Positions 8,475 to 17,801 of a stretch of DNA of 64,000 nucleotides are shown piece after piece. Location of the stretch: assembly GCF_019799945.1 (NCBI RefSeq), contig NZ_JABGCH010000009.1, positions 62,001 through 126,000 of the forward strand, read 5' to 3'. The stretch is from Modestobacter marinus. Its GTDB lineage: Bacteria > Actinomycetota > Actinomycetes > Mycobacteriales > Geodermatophilaceae. The notes under the pieces were generated by a model. The model worked only from the letters and a program-made list of their open reading frames with translations. It did not search any database and was not told where the DNA came from. Within the stretch, counting starts at the first letter, position 1. Every line of letters starts with the position of its first letter. The position numbers were made by a program, and so were the translations under genes.

Positions 8475-8524
8475 TGGCCGGATCCGTTCCGATGATCTTA
8501 TGGCCGGATCATGATCATGATCAT
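8475..8524. repeat. short repeat cluster: TGGCCGGATC twice, then three tandem GATCAT units
   Basis: TGGCCGGATC occurs at 8475-8484 and 8501-8510. Three tandem GATCAT units (each pair forming the palindrome ATGATCAT) fill 8507-8524, directly before the lipoprotein gene. The stretch is far more AT-rich than its surroundings, so it is a candidate operator or promoter element. Confidence 0.5.
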
Positions 8525-8555
8525 GTGAGGCGGACGTCGCCGGCTGCGCGGGCTC

Positions 8556-9275
8556 GTGGGCGCCGGCCTGCTGGGGTCGCTGGCCCTGGCCGGTTGCGGC
8601 GCGGAGGTCGAGGGTGTGGCCTCGCCGAGCAGCTCGGCCAGCAGTCCGTCGAGCGCGGCCAGCTCGAGCACCGGCGCACTCGACGGCGCCGGGGACCTGT
8701 CCGCCGGGCTGCTGCCCGCAGAGGCCTTCGGGCCCGGCGCCCAGGTCGCCCCGGTCACCGCCGACCAGCTCCGGCAGCAACAGGGCCGGCTCGGCGGCCT
8801 GCAGGACGTCACGATCACCCCGGAGGCCTGCGCGCCCGGGGTTAAGTCGATCCAGCCCGGGCTCGACGACATCGCGGGCCTCGGTGCGCAGACGGCGACC
8901 GTCGGTACGAGCACCACGGTCGAGGTCCTGGCGTCCGGCGAGGGCGTCGGCGCGGGCGTCGACGACCTGAGCTCGACAGCGGAGACCTGCCCTCAGGCCA
9001 CGATCACCGCCCCGGAGATCGGCACCGCCGACATGACGTTCACCGCCCTGGACGTGCCCGCGCTCGGGGACGGGTCGGCCGGCATCTCGATGACCCTGTC
9101 GATCACCGGCCCCGACGGGCAGCCGTTCACCCTGCCGATGTTGCTCGGCATGGTGCGGGATGGCGACCGCCTGGTCAGCCTCACCCAGGTCGACGCGGCC
9201 GGCGGTGCGGACCCCGCGGCCTTCACTGCGTTGCTGCAGCAGGCCTTCGAGCAGCAGGCCGCCACGCTGGACTGA
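8556..9275 (+). CDS. putative lipoprotein, start uncertain
   Basis: 239 residues from GTG 8556. A hydrophobic stretch GLLGSLALAGC ends in a lipobox (LALAGC), predicting lipid attachment at about Cys14 and export. The mature N-terminus is a Ser/Ala linker, followed by a domain with two conserved-looking cysteines (TPEACAPG and SSTAETCPQ), as in many exported sensor-like lipoproteins of actinobacteria; I do not recognise the family. The start is odd. From GTG 8556 there is no positive n-region, whereas the in-frame bases just upstream encode Arg-rich GRRRLRGL but are cut off by a TGA (8526-8528) that directly follows ATG 8523. A start-site frameshift, reinitiation or a non-standard start are all possible. 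Confidence 0.65.
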   Translation: MGAGLLGSLALAGCGAEVEGVASPSSSASSPSSAASSSTGALDGAGDLSAGLLPAEAFGPGAQVAPVTADQLRQQQGRLGGLQDVTITPEACAPGVKSIQPGLDDIAGLGAQTATVGTSTTVEVLASGEGVGAGVDDLSSTAETCPQATITAPEIGTADMTFTALDVPALGDGSAGISMTLSITGPDGQPFTLPMLLGMVRDGDRLVSLTQVDAAGGADPAAFTALLQQAFEQQAATLD

Positions 9276-9420
9276 GCAGGGTTGCGGCGTCGCGGTGCGC
9301 ATGCCGCGACGCTGCACCGGCCCGGTGACCGGATGCCGGCCGCCGTCCACAGGACCGGGCTCCGTCCACAACCTCGGCTGAACGGCGCCGGGCGGACCGC
9401 GGCGGCAGCAGGGTGCCGGC

Positions 9421-10500
9421 ATGCCCGACACCGACCCGCTGCTGACCGTCCACCTCTCCGAGCCGGGGGAGGTCGCCGCGGCCGTGCCGCACCTGATCGG
9501 CTTCCGGCCGCGCGAGTCGCTGGTGGTGGTGAGCCTGCGGGGCGGCCGGACCCGCAGGTTCGGCCTGACGGCGCGCATCGACCTGCCTCCGGCCGAGCAC
9601 CGGGCCGCCGTGGTCGGCGGCCTGGTGCACTCGCTGATGACCGACCGTCCCGCCGCGGTCGTCCTCGCCGTGGTGTCCGAGGCGCCCGACGACCTGGCCG
9701 TCGACCGGTGGCCGGGCGGCGCGGACCACCGGCCGACCCTGCCCCACCGGGACCTGGTGCACGAGGCGGTGCTCGCGTTCGCCGGCCGGAGCGTGCCGGT
9801 GCAGGAGACGCTGCTGGTCCGGCGGGGCCGCTGGTGGTCCTACGACTGCCCCCGGCCGTGCTGCGCCCCGGACGCCGGCACGCCGTTGCCCGGGGGCACC
9901 AGCGCGCTCGCCGCCGCCTCGGCGGTGAGCGGGCAGGTGCTCGCGGAGGACCGGGCGGAGCTGGCCCGGCGGATCGCACCGGTCGGCTTCCTGGCCGCCG
10001 CCGGGACGTCCCGGGCGTGCGACGAGGTCGGCCTGGACGTCGCCCGGGTCACGGCCGAGCGGGGACGGGAGGACGTCGCCGAGGAGTCCTGGGCGGAGGT
10101 CCGGCGGGCGCTGCTCCGGACCGCCCCCGGGTCGGTCGGGGCGATCACCGACCACGAGGTGGCCCGGGTCGCCTGGGCGCTGCGCGACATCGGCGTCCGG
10201 GACCGCGCGCTCGCCCTCGCGCTGGGACGCCGCGCCGCCGCGGCCGAGGGACTGTGGACCGAGGTCACGCGGCGCGCGCCGCCCCCGCTGGACGCCGCGC
10301 CCGCCACGCTCCTCGCGGTGTCGGCCTGGCTGCGGGGCGACGGCGCCATGGCCAACGTCGCGCTCGAGCGCGCCCTGGACAGCGACCCCGCGTACCCCTT
10401 CGCCGGGCTGTTGCGCACCGCGCTGGACCACTGCATGCCACCGGCGGAGCTGCGGCGGCTCATCGCCGAGACCACGGACCCGTTCGATGCGGCGTCCTGA
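9421..10500 (+). CDS. DUF4192 family protein
   Basis: 359 residues. The opening LLTVHLSEPGEVAAAVPHLIGFRPRESLVVVSL is the diagnostic N-terminus of DUF4192, an actinobacterial family of unknown function. A helical region follows at about residues 250-350 with repeated Ala/Leu hairpins (VAWALRDIGVRDRALALAL, AWLRGDGAMANVAL) reminiscent of TPR-like repeats. No signal peptide or membrane helix. The ATG has CAGGGT 6 nt upstream (9409-9414), a leaderless signature identical to that of the Dabb gene. It ends at a strong hairpin shared with the converging S9 peptidase gene. Confidence 0.85.
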   Translation: MPDTDPLLTVHLSEPGEVAAAVPHLIGFRPRESLVVVSLRGGRTRRFGLTARIDLPPAEHRAAVVGGLVHSLMTDRPAAVVLAVVSEAPDDLAVDRWPGGADHRPTLPHRDLVHEAVLAFAGRSVPVQETLLVRRGRWWSYDCPRPCCAPDAGTPLPGGTSALAAASAVSGQVLAEDRAELARRIAPVGFLAAAGTSRACDEVGLDVARVTAERGREDVAEESWAEVRRALLRTAPGSVGAITDHEVARVAWALRDIGVRDRALALALGRRAAAAEGLWTEVTRRAPPPLDAAPATLLAVSAWLRGDGAMANVALERALDSDPAYPFAGLLRTALDHCMPPAELRRLIAETTDPFDAAS

Positions 10501-10527
10501 GGTCCCGCCCGCCGGGCAGGCGGGACC
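10501..10527. terminator. hairpin between convergent DUF4192 and S9 peptidase genes
   Basis: GGTCCCGCC at 10501-10509 is perfectly complementary to GGCGGGACC at 10519-10527, with a 9-nt loop, starting directly after the DUF4192 stop codon. There is no clear T-run, as is common in high-GC actinobacteria. Confidence 0.6.
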
Positions 10528-10546
10528 CCCGGGATGCCGGGCCGGG

Positions 10547-12634
10547 TCAGACCAGCTCGGGCCGCTGCCAGTCCTTCCCCAGGACGTGCTCGGCAAGGAA
10601 GGCGACCACCGTCTCGTACCAGACCGACGCGTTCCCCGGCGTGAGCACCCAGTGGTTCTCGTCGGGGAAGTACAGGAACTTCGAGGGGACCCCGCGCTTC
10701 TGCAGGTCGTACCAGAGCCGCAGGCCCTCACCGATCGGGACCCGGTAGTCCTTGTCGCCGTGGATGACGAGCACCGGCGTCCGGATCGCGTCGGCGTAGC
10801 GGTGCGGCGAGTTCTGCTCGTAGCGCTTCGGCTCGGTCAGCGGGTCACCGAACTCGCGCTCCCAGTAGTACGCGGAGTCGGTGGTCCCGCTGAAGCTGTC
10901 CAGGTGCCAGAGGCTGGCGTGGGAGACGATCGCCTGGAACCGGTCGGTCTGGGTGGCCACCCAGTTGGCCATGTAGCCGCCGAAGGAGCCGCCCATTGCC
11001 GCGGTCCGCGTCTGGTCGATCTCCGGCAGCGCCTCCGCGGCGTCCACCGCGGCCATCAGGTCGGTGTAGGGCGCCCCGCCCCACTCGCCCCAGCCCCGCT
11101 GGACGAACTCCTGCCCGAACCCCTGGGACAGCGCCGGGTTGGGCAGCAGGACCGCGTAGCCGCGGGCGGCGAGCACCCAGGGGGTCCACCGCCACGACCA
11201 GGAGTTCCAGCTCGTCAGCGGGCCGCCGTGGATCCACAGCAGGAGGGGTGCCGGCTGCTCGGCGCTCGCGCCCTCCGGGAGGACCAGCCAGGACTGGATG
11301 CGGGTGCCGTCTGCCGCGGTGGCCCGCAGTTCGCGCAGCGTCCCGGGCAGCTGGCTGATCGTGCCCGGGTTGGGCAGCGGGGCGGGGTCCTGGCCGGTCG
11401 CCCGCGGGTCGAGCCGGACGGGCACCGGCGGGGTGTCGTAGCCGGACCGGAGCGCGTAGAGGGCGCTGCCGTCGCGAGCCACCTGCAGGTCGCTGTACGC
11501 GCCGTCCGCGGTGAGCCGGACCGGTGCGCCGCCGTCGAGCGCCACTCGGAACAGGGCGTGCCGGCCGTCGTCGTCGGCGAGGAAGTACACGGCGGTGCCG
11601 TCGGCGGAGAACTGCGGCGCGCTGGGCCAGCGGTCGAAGCCGGCGGTGAGGTCGCGGGACGCCGACGACGCCAGGTCGACGACCAGCAGCGTGAAGTCCG
11701 GCGGCGCCGTGAAGGTGGACTTGCTCTCCCGGACGCAGACGACCCGCGTGGAGTCGGGGGAGAAGCGGGCGGCGAAGACGTCCGCCTCGGGGTCGTCCAC
11801 CAGCACCCGGGTCCCGCCGGTGGCGACCTCGGTCAGCACGAGCCGGGACCGGCGGCCGGCCGTTCCGTCGGGCACGTCCTCGCTGCGGGCGAGGAACCGG
11901 CCGTCGGGGGAGAGGGCGATGTCCTCACCGGCGCCGAGCGGAGGGCCGGCGTCCGGGGTGAGGTCCCGCCACTCCGGGGCCGCGGCACTCGCGCCCGCCT
12001 CGGTCTCGTCCGGCAGCGCCCCGATCCAGTGGACGTGCGGCACGGCAGGGCCCAGGTCGTGGTCCCAGTACCGCACCGGGTAGCTCTCGTGGAGGATCGC
12101 GCTGACCCCGGCGTCCTTGCGGGCCTTGCGGCGTTCCTCGTCGGCGGCAGGGTCAGTGGCGCCGGGGACGGTGGAGGCGACCACGGCCACGCCGCCGCTG
12201 TCGGCCGCGACCGCGACCCCGCTGATCCCCGAGGCGCGCTGGAGGACCATGCGGGCCTCACCGCCCTCGGCGGGCAGGCACCACAGGGCGGGCTTGGGCT
12301 CGTCGCCGTCCTTGCTGGCCGCGGGGTCGGGGCGCGCGGAGGTGAACAGCACGTCGCCGCCGGGGGTGAACACCGGCGCCGACTCGCCGGACGCCCCGCG
12401 GGTGAGCCGCCGGGCCGGCCGCAGCCCGGCGGGGTCGACCTCCCACAGGGCCGACTGCCACTTCTTGCCCTCGGGGTCCAGGGTGGCCACCGACGTGATC
12501 AGCCTCGTGCCGTCCGGGGACAGGGCCAGGCCGCCGAGCCGGGGCAGCGCGACGAAGTCGGCGAGCCGGTGGAACGGGCCGGGCGGCGGCGGGACGGGGG
12601 TCTGCTCGCCGGAGGAGGGTGCGGAGTCGGTCAC
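10547..12634 (-). CDS. S9 family peptidase (prolyl oligopeptidase/acylaminoacyl-peptidase type)
   Basis: 695 residues from GTG 12634, which has AGAGAGAAG about 7 nt upstream; longer starts exist but lack that site. Residues about 25-440 form a beta-propeller with TolB/WD-like repeats (ALSPDGTRLITS, FSPDSTRVVCV, FSADGTAVYFL). The C-terminal alpha/beta-hydrolase domain has the nucleophile elbow GGSFGGYMANW, the catalytic Asp in VIHGDKDYRVP and the His in DENHWVL. It is likely a cytoplasmic serine peptidase trimming short or N-acylated peptides; no signal peptide is visible. Convergent with the DUF4192 gene. Confidence 0.9.
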   Translation of the reverse strand: MTDSAPSSGEQTPVPPPPGPFHRLADFVALPRLGGLALSPDGTRLITSVATLDPEGKKWQSALWEVDPAGLRPARRLTRGASGESAPVFTPGGDVLFTSARPDPAASKDGDEPKPALWCLPAEGGEARMVLQRASGISGVAVAADSGGVAVVASTVPGATDPAADEERRKARKDAGVSAILHESYPVRYWDHDLGPAVPHVHWIGALPDETEAGASAAAPEWRDLTPDAGPPLGAGEDIALSPDGRFLARSEDVPDGTAGRRSRLVLTEVATGGTRVLVDDPEADVFAARFSPDSTRVVCVRESKSTFTAPPDFTLLVVDLASSASRDLTAGFDRWPSAPQFSADGTAVYFLADDDGRHALFRVALDGGAPVRLTADGAYSDLQVARDGSALYALRSGYDTPPVPVRLDPRATGQDPAPLPNPGTISQLPGTLRELRATAADGTRIQSWLVLPEGASAEQPAPLLLWIHGGPLTSWNSWSWRWTPWVLAARGYAVLLPNPALSQGFGQEFVQRGWGEWGGAPYTDLMAAVDAAEALPEIDQTRTAAMGGSFGGYMANWVATQTDRFQAIVSHASLWHLDSFSGTTDSAYYWEREFGDPLTEPKRYEQNSPHRYADAIRTPVLVIHGDKDYRVPIGEGLRLWYDLQKRGVPSKFLYFPDENHWVLTPGNASVWYETVVAFLAEHVLGKDWQRPELV

Positions 12635-12730
12635 CGGGGTCTTCTCTCTGGGTGTCCGGGCAGGGGCAGCTCCGAGACTAGTGAGAGCGGTCATGAGCAC
12701 GGCGAAGGAGTTTCCGCCCGGGACGACGCT

Positions 12731-12758
12731 AGCCGCGCCCCCGGGTGGGGGCGCGGCT
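12731..12758 (-). terminator. terminator hairpin downstream of ideR
   Basis: AGCCGCGCCCCC (12731-12742) pairs perfectly with GGGGGCGCGGCT (12747-12758) around a 4-nt loop. It lies 23 bp past the ideR stop and before the S9 peptidase gene on the same strand, so it should separate the two transcripts. Confidence 0.7.
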
Positions 12759-12780
12759 CGCGAGGGGACCGGGTGCCGGG

Positions 12781-13500
12781 TCAGACGACGGCGGGGGTGG
12801 CCTCCGCTGCCTGCTCAGGAGTGAGGTCCTCCTCGACCGAGCGGACGAAGACGTACTGCGCGACGCCCGGCTGCAGCGCGACGCCGTCGACGAACACGGT
12901 GCCGTTGGACACCGACGCCGTCACGGTCGAACCCGGGCGCACCCCGTGCTCGGCGAGTGAGCGCAGCAGTGCGGCGTCCTCCTGCAGCTGCTCGCTGATC
13001 CGCTTGACCACCACCCGCTTGCCCTCGGGCGTGGCGGTCGCGGAGAGCAGGGTCAGCGCGTCGAGCACCGCCGAGGTGCCACCGCCCAGCGCGTCCAGCC
13101 CGGGGATCGGGTTGCCGAACGGGGAGACCGTCGGGTGGTCGAGCAGCGTCAGCAGCTTGCGCTCCACCGCCTCGCTCATCACGTGCTCCCAGCGGCAGGC
13201 CTCCTCGTGCACCTCCTCGTACTCCAGGCCGATCACGTCCACGAGGAGGCACTCCGCGAGTCGGTGCTTGCGCATCACCGCGGTGGCCAGGCGGCGTCCC
13301 TCCTCCGAGAGCTGCAGGTGCCGGTCGCCCTGCACGGTCAGCAGGCCGTCTCGTTCCATCCGGGCGACGGTCTGGCTCACCGTGGGGCCGCTCTGGTGCA
13401 GGCGCTCGGCGATCCGGGCCCGGAGGGGGACGATGCCCTCCTCCTCCAGCTCGAAGATCGTCCGGAGGTACATCTCCGTGGTGTCGATGAGGTCGTTCAC
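12781..13500 (-). CDS. ideR: iron-dependent transcriptional repressor, DtxR/IdeR family
   Basis: 239 residues. The GTG start at 13500 has GGAGGA 9 nt upstream. N-terminal winged helix ([19 protein letters not shown], then [18 protein letters not shown] as recognition region), then the dimerisation/metal domain with the HRLAE segment and [15 protein letters not shown], which supplies the Cys-x-x-Glu-His ligands of the IdeR primary metal site. The C-terminal ~80 residues form the SH3-like third domain. IdeR binds DNA when loaded with Fe2+ and controls iron uptake and storage. It is divergent from acuC and, as in mycobacteria, near the SigB gene. A terminator hairpin follows it. I see no 19-bp iron box in this intergenic region. 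Confidence 0.92.
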   Translation of the reverse strand: MNDLIDTTEMYLRTIFELEEEGIVPLRARIAERLHQSGPTVSQTVARMERDGLLTVQGDRHLQLSEEGRRLATAVMRKHRLAECLLVDVIGLEYEEVHEEACRWEHVMSEAVERKLLTLLDHPTVSPFGNPIPGLDALGGGTSAVLDALTLLSATATPEGKRVVVKRISEQLQEDAALLRSLAEHGVRPGSTVTASVSNGTVFVDGVALQPGVAQYVFVRSVEEDLTPEQAAEATPAVV

Positions 13501-13699
13501 GTCTGCTCCTCCGTCAGGTCCGACCGATTCTACGAGCAGCGCCCCTTGGGACGGGGACGACGACCGGCGGGGTCGCCGGGGGCGCACGTGCCGGGCAACC
13601 CCGGTAGCGTCCCGGCCGGGGGAGCCGGCCCGCTCACCGACGAGCACGGCGGCGGAGTGCCCGGCACGATGCCCTCCAGGGCTCCAGCGAGGAGGACCC

Positions 13700-14884
13700 A
13701 TGAGCGACGCCGTCGCCGTGGTCTGGGACGACGCGCTCCTGGGCTACACGATGGGTGGGGACCACCCCATGCACCCGGTCAGGCTGGACCTCACCGTCCG
13801 CCTGGCCGACACCCTCGGCGTGCTCCGGCGGCCCCGGCTGGAGGTGGTGAAGCCGACTCCCGCCGACGTCGAGCTGCTGACCCTCGTGCACGACCCGGCC
13901 TACCTGGACGCGGTCCGCCGGGCGCCGGAGGACCCGTACGGGGTCGGCCACGGGCTCGGCACCCCGGACAACCCGGTCTTCCCCGGGATGTACGACGCGG
14001 CCGCGCTCATCACCGGCGGCAGCGTGCTCGCCGCCGAGCAGGTCTCCTCCGGGCGGGCGCAGCACGCGGTGAACATCGCCGGCGGCCTGCACCACGCCAT
14101 GCGCGACACCGCCTCCGGCTTCTGCGTGTTCAACGACGCTGCGGTGGCGATCGCCTGGCTGCTACGCCAAGGCTGGGAGCGGATCGCCTACGTCGACCTC
14201 GACGTGCACCACGGCGACGGTGTCCAGGCGGCGTTCTACGACGACCCGCGGGTGCTCACGGTGAGCGTCCACCAGACGCCGCTCACGCTGTTCCCAGGCA
14301 CGGGCTTCCCCGAGGAGACCGGGAACCCGCACACGGCGCTGGGCAGCGCGGTCAACCTGGCGCTGCCCAACGGCACCGACGACTCCGGGTGGCTGCGCGC
14401 CTTCACCGCCGTCGTCCCGAGCGTCGTCCGCGCCTTCGCCCCGCAGATCCTGGTCACCCAGTGCGGCTGCGACGCCCACCACGAGGACCCGCTGGCCGAC
14501 CTCGGGCTCACGATCGACGGTCAGCGCGCCTCCTACCGGGCGGTGCACGAGCTGGCCCACGAGGTCTGCGACGGCCGGTGGGTCGCCCTCGGCGGCGGGG
14601 GCTACGGCGTGGTCCGCTGCGTGCCGCGGGCCTGGACGCACCTGATCGCCGAGGCCAGCGGGGACGGCGTGGCCCCGGAGACCGAGATCCCGCAGAGCTG
14701 GCGGGACGACGTCCTCCGCCGTGGGCTGCGGACCGAGCCGCCGGCCACGATGACCGAGGGCGGCTACACCGGCTTCTCCCGCTGGGACCCGCTCACCGAG
14801 AGCCGGGTCGACCGGGCCATCCTCCGGACCCGGACGGCGAGCTTCCCCTACTTCGGCCTCGACCCGGATGACCCCCGTGACTGA
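13700..14884 (+). CDS. acuC: acetoin utilisation/histone-deacetylase-family protein AcuC
   Basis: 394 residues. ATG 13700 follows GGAGGA by about 4 nt. Class I/II histone-deacetylase fold: [19 protein letters not shown], the catalytic His pair in [19 protein letters not shown], zinc ligands in [13 protein letters not shown] and in [14 protein letters not shown], and [15 protein letters not shown] near the C-terminus. AcuC-type enzymes remove acetyl groups from lysines, in Bacillus reactivating acetyl-CoA synthetase. The next gene encodes a GNAT/acyl-CoA-ligase-like protein, suggesting an opposing acetylase-deacetylase pair. The stop is followed by two copies of the AAGGACC repeat. Confidence 0.92.
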   Translation: MSDAVAVVWDDALLGYTMGGDHPMHPVRLDLTVRLADTLGVLRRPRLEVVKPTPADVELLTLVHDPAYLDAVRRAPEDPYGVGHGLGTPDNPVFPGMYDAAALITGGSVLAAEQVSSGRAQHAVNIAGGLHHAMRDTASGFCVFNDAAVAIAWLLRQGWERIAYVDLDVHHGDGVQAAFYDDPRVLTVSVHQTPLTLFPGTGFPEETGNPHTALGSAVNLALPNGTDDSGWLRAFTAVVPSVVRAFAPQILVTQCGCDAHHEDPLADLGLTIDGQRASYRAVHELAHEVCDGRWVALGGGGYGVVRCVPRAWTHLIAEASGDGVAPETEIPQSWRDDVLRRGLRTEPPATMTEGGYTGFSRWDPLTESRVDRAILRTRTASFPYFGLDPDDPRD

Positions 14885-14886
14885 TC

Positions 14887-14942
14887 AAGGACCACCCAGC
14901 CCCCCGGGAAGGACCACGTCCCCCGCTTCCCTCGCAAGCTCG
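14887..14942 (+). repeat. stop-proximal AAGGACC...CTCGCAAGCTCG repeat (two heads)
   Basis: AAGGACC occurs at 14887-14893, 2 nt after the acuC stop, and again at 14909-14915 as AAGGACCACG. The second copy is followed by CTCGCAAGCTCG at 14931-14942. The same two blocks in the same order recur at 53963-53997, and a variant lies at 50360-50393. Confidence 0.6.
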
Positions 14943-15008
14943 GGCGAGCCTCCGGACGAGGCCGTTCGAGGCGCGCGGCAGGACCCTGCTGGGCGGCCGA
15001 CGGAGACC

Positions 15009-17702
15009 ATGACTCGCAGCGACGAACCGCCCGTGCCGGACCCGCCGCCGCACTGGGAGGCCGACGTCGTCGCCGCCGACGGCGGGACGGTGCACCTGCG
15101 GCCGATCACCCCCGACGACGCCGAGGGCATCGTCGGGCTGATGGAGCGCAGCTCCGACCAGACCCGCTACTACCGCTTCTTCGGGCCGATGCGGCGGCTG
15201 TCGGACAAGGACCTCCACCGGTTCACCCACGTCGACCACGACAGCCGCGTGGCCTTCGTCCTGCTGCTCGGCGACGAGCTGATCGGGGTGGGCAGGTACG
15301 ACCGCTACCCCGGTACCGACGACGCCGAGGTGGCGTTCCTCATCGAGGACGCCCACCAGCGCCGGGGCCTGGGCTCGGTGCTGCTCGAGCACCTGGCCGC
15401 CGCCGCGCAGGAGCGGGGCATCACCCGGTTCGTCGCCGAGGTGCTCAGCCAGAACATGCAGATGGTCCGGGTCTTCCAGGACGCCGGTTACTCGGCGAAG
15501 CGGTCCTACGCCGACGGCGTCGTCCACCTGACCTTCCCGATCGCGCCCACCGAGGCGTCGCTGGCCGTCGCCCACGAACGGGAGCAGCGCAGCGAGTCCC
15601 GCTCGATCGGCCGGCTGCTCACCCCCGGCTCGGTGGCGGTGGTCGGCGCCAGCAACGACCCCGGCAAGATCGGGTCGGCGGTGCTCCGGCACCTGCTGGC
15701 CTACGGCTTCGACGGGCCGATCTACCCGGTCAACCCCGCGGTCCGGCACGTCGGTGGCATCCCGGCGCACGCCTCCATCGAGGCGATCCCCGACGACGTC
15801 GACCTGGCGGTGCTCGCCGTGCCCGCCGACGAGGTCCCCGGGGTGGTCGAGGCCTGCCGCCGCAAGCACGTCAAGGGGCTGGTGGTGATCTCCGGCGGGT
15901 TCGGCGAGACCGGCCCGGAGGGGCGTGCCGCCGAGCGGGCGCTGGTCGCCTCGGCTCGGGCGTCGGGCATGCGGGTGGTCGGGCCGAACTGCCTGGGCAT
16001 CGTGAACACCGACCCGGCGGTCCGGCTCAACGCCAGCCTGGCGCCCGACATCCCCGGACGCGGGCGGGTCGGCTTCTTCGCCCAGTCCGGGGCGCTCGGC
16101 GTGGCCCTGCTGGAGCGGGCGCGCGGCCGGGGCATGGGGCTGTCGACGTTCGTGTCGGCCGGCAACCGCGCCGACGTCAGCGGCAACGACATGCTGCAGT
16201 ACTGGGCCTCCGACCCGGCGACCGAGGTCGTGCTGCTGCACCTGGAGAGCTTCGGCAACCCGCGCAAGTTCGCTCGGCTGGCCCGCAGCGTCGGCCGCAC
16301 CAAGCCGGTCGTCGCGGTCAAGAGCGGGCGGCACGTGGGCATGACCGCCGGGCTGGCGGGCACCAGCGTCAGCGTCCCCGAGCAGTCGGTGGCGGCGCTG
16401 TTCGCCTCGGCCGGGGTCATCCGGGTCGAGACGCTGGCCCAGCTGTTCGACGTCGCCACCCTGCTGGCCCACCAGCCGCTGCCGGCCGGGAACCGGGTGG
16501 CGATCGTCGGGAACTCCACCGCGATGGGCGTCCTGGTCGCCGACGCGGTCCTGGAGCAGGGGTTGGAGCTGGCGCACGAGCGCCCGGTGGACATCGGCGT
16601 CCAGGCCGGCCCGGAGGACTTCCGCGCCGCCCTGCAGGCCGCGCTGGACGACGACGGGGTCGACGCCGTGGTGGCCGTGTTCCTGCCTCCGCTGCAGCGC
16701 GGCGAGGAGCTCTTCGGCCGGGTGCTGCGGGAGGTGTCGGCCGGGTCGGAGAAGCCGGTCGTGGCCAACTTCCTGTCCACCGACGGCATCCCGGACGAGC
16801 TGCGGGTGCACGACGAGCAGGGCATGCCGGCCCGGGGCTCGGTGCCGTCGTTCTCCACGCCGGAGCGCGCCGTCATCGCCCTGGCCCGGATCACCGAGTA
16901 CGCCCGGTGGCGCCGCCGCCCGCTCGGTGTCATCCCGGAGCTGACCGGCGTCGACGAGGACGCGGCCCGCGACGTCGTCGCCCGCGCCCTGGCCGAGTCC
17001 CCGGCGGGCCGCGAGCTGAGCGACGAGGAGACGATCGCGCTGCTCGGCGCGTACGGGGTGCCGATGCTCGGCACCCGCCGGGTCCAGGACGCCGAGGCGG
17101 CGGTCGCCGCCGCCGAGCAGATCGGCTACCCGGTCGTGCTGAAGTCGACCGCACCGTGGCTGCGGGACCGCCGCGACCTCGGTGGGATGCGCTTCGACCT
17201 CGCCGACGCCGACGACGTGCGCGCCGCCTACGCCGCCATCCCCGCCGGCGACCCGGTGATCGTGCAGGAGCAGGCCGCGCCCGGCGTGGCCACCGTCGTG
17301 CAGATCGTCGACGACCCGTCCTTCGGTGCCCTGGTCAGCTTCGGCGTCGGTGGCGTCGCCACCGACCTGCTGGGGGACCGGGCCTACCGGACCCTGCCGC
17401 TGACCGACCTGGACGCGCACGAGCTGGTGCGCGAACCCCGGGCCTGGCCGCTCCTGGACGGCTACCGGGGCAGCGCGCCGGTCGACGCCGCCGCGCTGGA
17501 GGAGCTGCTGCTGCGGGTCGCGCGGCTGGCCGACGACCTGCCCGAGGTCCTGGGCCTGAGCCTGGACCCGGTCATCGTCGGGCCGGCCGACGCCTGGCAC
17601 GGCGGCCGGTCCCTGGTGGTCGCCGGTGGACGGACCCGCGTCGGGCCGCCGACCGCCCGCTTCGACGCCGGCCCGCGACGGATGTTCCGCCCCGTGAAGT
17701 GA
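15009..17702 (+). CDS. GNAT acetyltransferase fused to acyl-CoA synthetase (NDP-forming)-like domains; protein acetyltransferase Pat-like
   Basis: 897 residues from ATG 15009 (GGAG just upstream; an in-frame upstream start would read through repeat sequence). Order: N-terminal GNAT domain (residues ~20-190, acetyl-CoA loop AHQRRGLGSVLLEHL), CoA-binding domain (GSVAVVGASNDPGKIGSAVL, ~225-320), succinyl-CoA-ligase-like domains (~330-620, VVGPNCLGIVNT, FFAQSGALGVALLERARGRG) and a C-terminal ATP-grasp domain (~660-890, GYPVVLKSTAP). Proteins with these domains in varying order include protein lysine acetyltransferases of the Pat type that inactivate acyl-CoA synthetases, with the ligase part often regulatory. 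Placement directly after acuC supports that role; a true ADP-forming acetate-CoA ligase cannot be excluded. Confidence 0.85.
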   Translation: MTRSDEPPVPDPPPHWEADVVAADGGTVHLRPITPDDAEGIVGLMERSSDQTRYYRFFGPMRRLSDKDLHRFTHVDHDSRVAFVLLLGDELIGVGRYDRYPGTDDAEVAFLIEDAHQRRGLGSVLLEHLAAAAQERGITRFVAEVLSQNMQMVRVFQDAGYSAKRSYADGVVHLTFPIAPTEASLAVAHEREQRSESRSIGRLLTPGSVAVVGASNDPGKIGSAVLRHLLAYGFDGPIYPVNPAVRHVGGIPAHASIEAIPDDVDLAVLAVPADEVPGVVEACRRKHVKGLVVISGGFGETGPEGRAAERALVASARASGMRVVGPNCLGIVNTDPAVRLNASLAPDIPGRGRVGFFAQSGALGVALLERARGRGMGLSTFVSAGNRADVSGNDMLQYWASDPATEVVLLHLESFGNPRKFARLARSVGRTKPVVAVKSGRHVGMTAGLAGTSVSVPEQSVAALFASAGVIRVETLAQLFDVATLLAHQPLPAGNRVAIVGNSTAMGVLVADAVLEQGLELAHERPVDIGVQAGPEDFRAALQAALDDDGVDAVVAVFLPPLQRGEELFGRVLREVSAGSEKPVVANFLSTDGIPDELRVHDEQGMPARGSVPSFSTPERAVIALARITEYARWRRRPLGVIPELTGVDEDAARDVVARALAESPAGRELSDEETIALLGAYGVPMLGTRRVQDAEAAVAAAEQIGYPVVLKSTAPWLRDRRDLGGMRFDLADADDVRAAYAAIPAGDPVIVQEQAAPGVATVVQIVDDPSFGALVSFGVGGVATDLLGDRAYRTLPLTDLDAHELVREPRAWPLLDGYRGSAPVDAAALEELLLRVARLADDLPEVLGLSLDPVIVGPADAWHGGRSLVVAGGRTRVGPPTARFDAGPRRMFRPVK

Positions 17703-17801
17703 GGACGGCGAGAGCCCGCCACCCCGGAGGGCGACGGGCTCCAGGCCTCCTCCCCGGTCCCCGCCAGGAGCATGCCAGGGGTGGGAGGCGGCGGTCCTTC
17801 C

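Noticed and set aside
12635-12700. 22-residue N-terminal extension of the S9 peptidase
   Set aside because: The GTG at 12634 has a good AGAGAGAAG site, whereas the upstream ATGs have none.
13501-13699. Iron box in the ideR-acuC intergenic region
   Set aside because: No match to the 19-bp TTAGGTTAGGCTAACCTAA-like consensus.
10487-14884. 1465-codon plus-strand open frame ending with acuC
   Set aside because: Only the last 394 codons are AcuC. The rest is antisense to the S9 peptidase and ideR, both of which have clear domains on the other strand.
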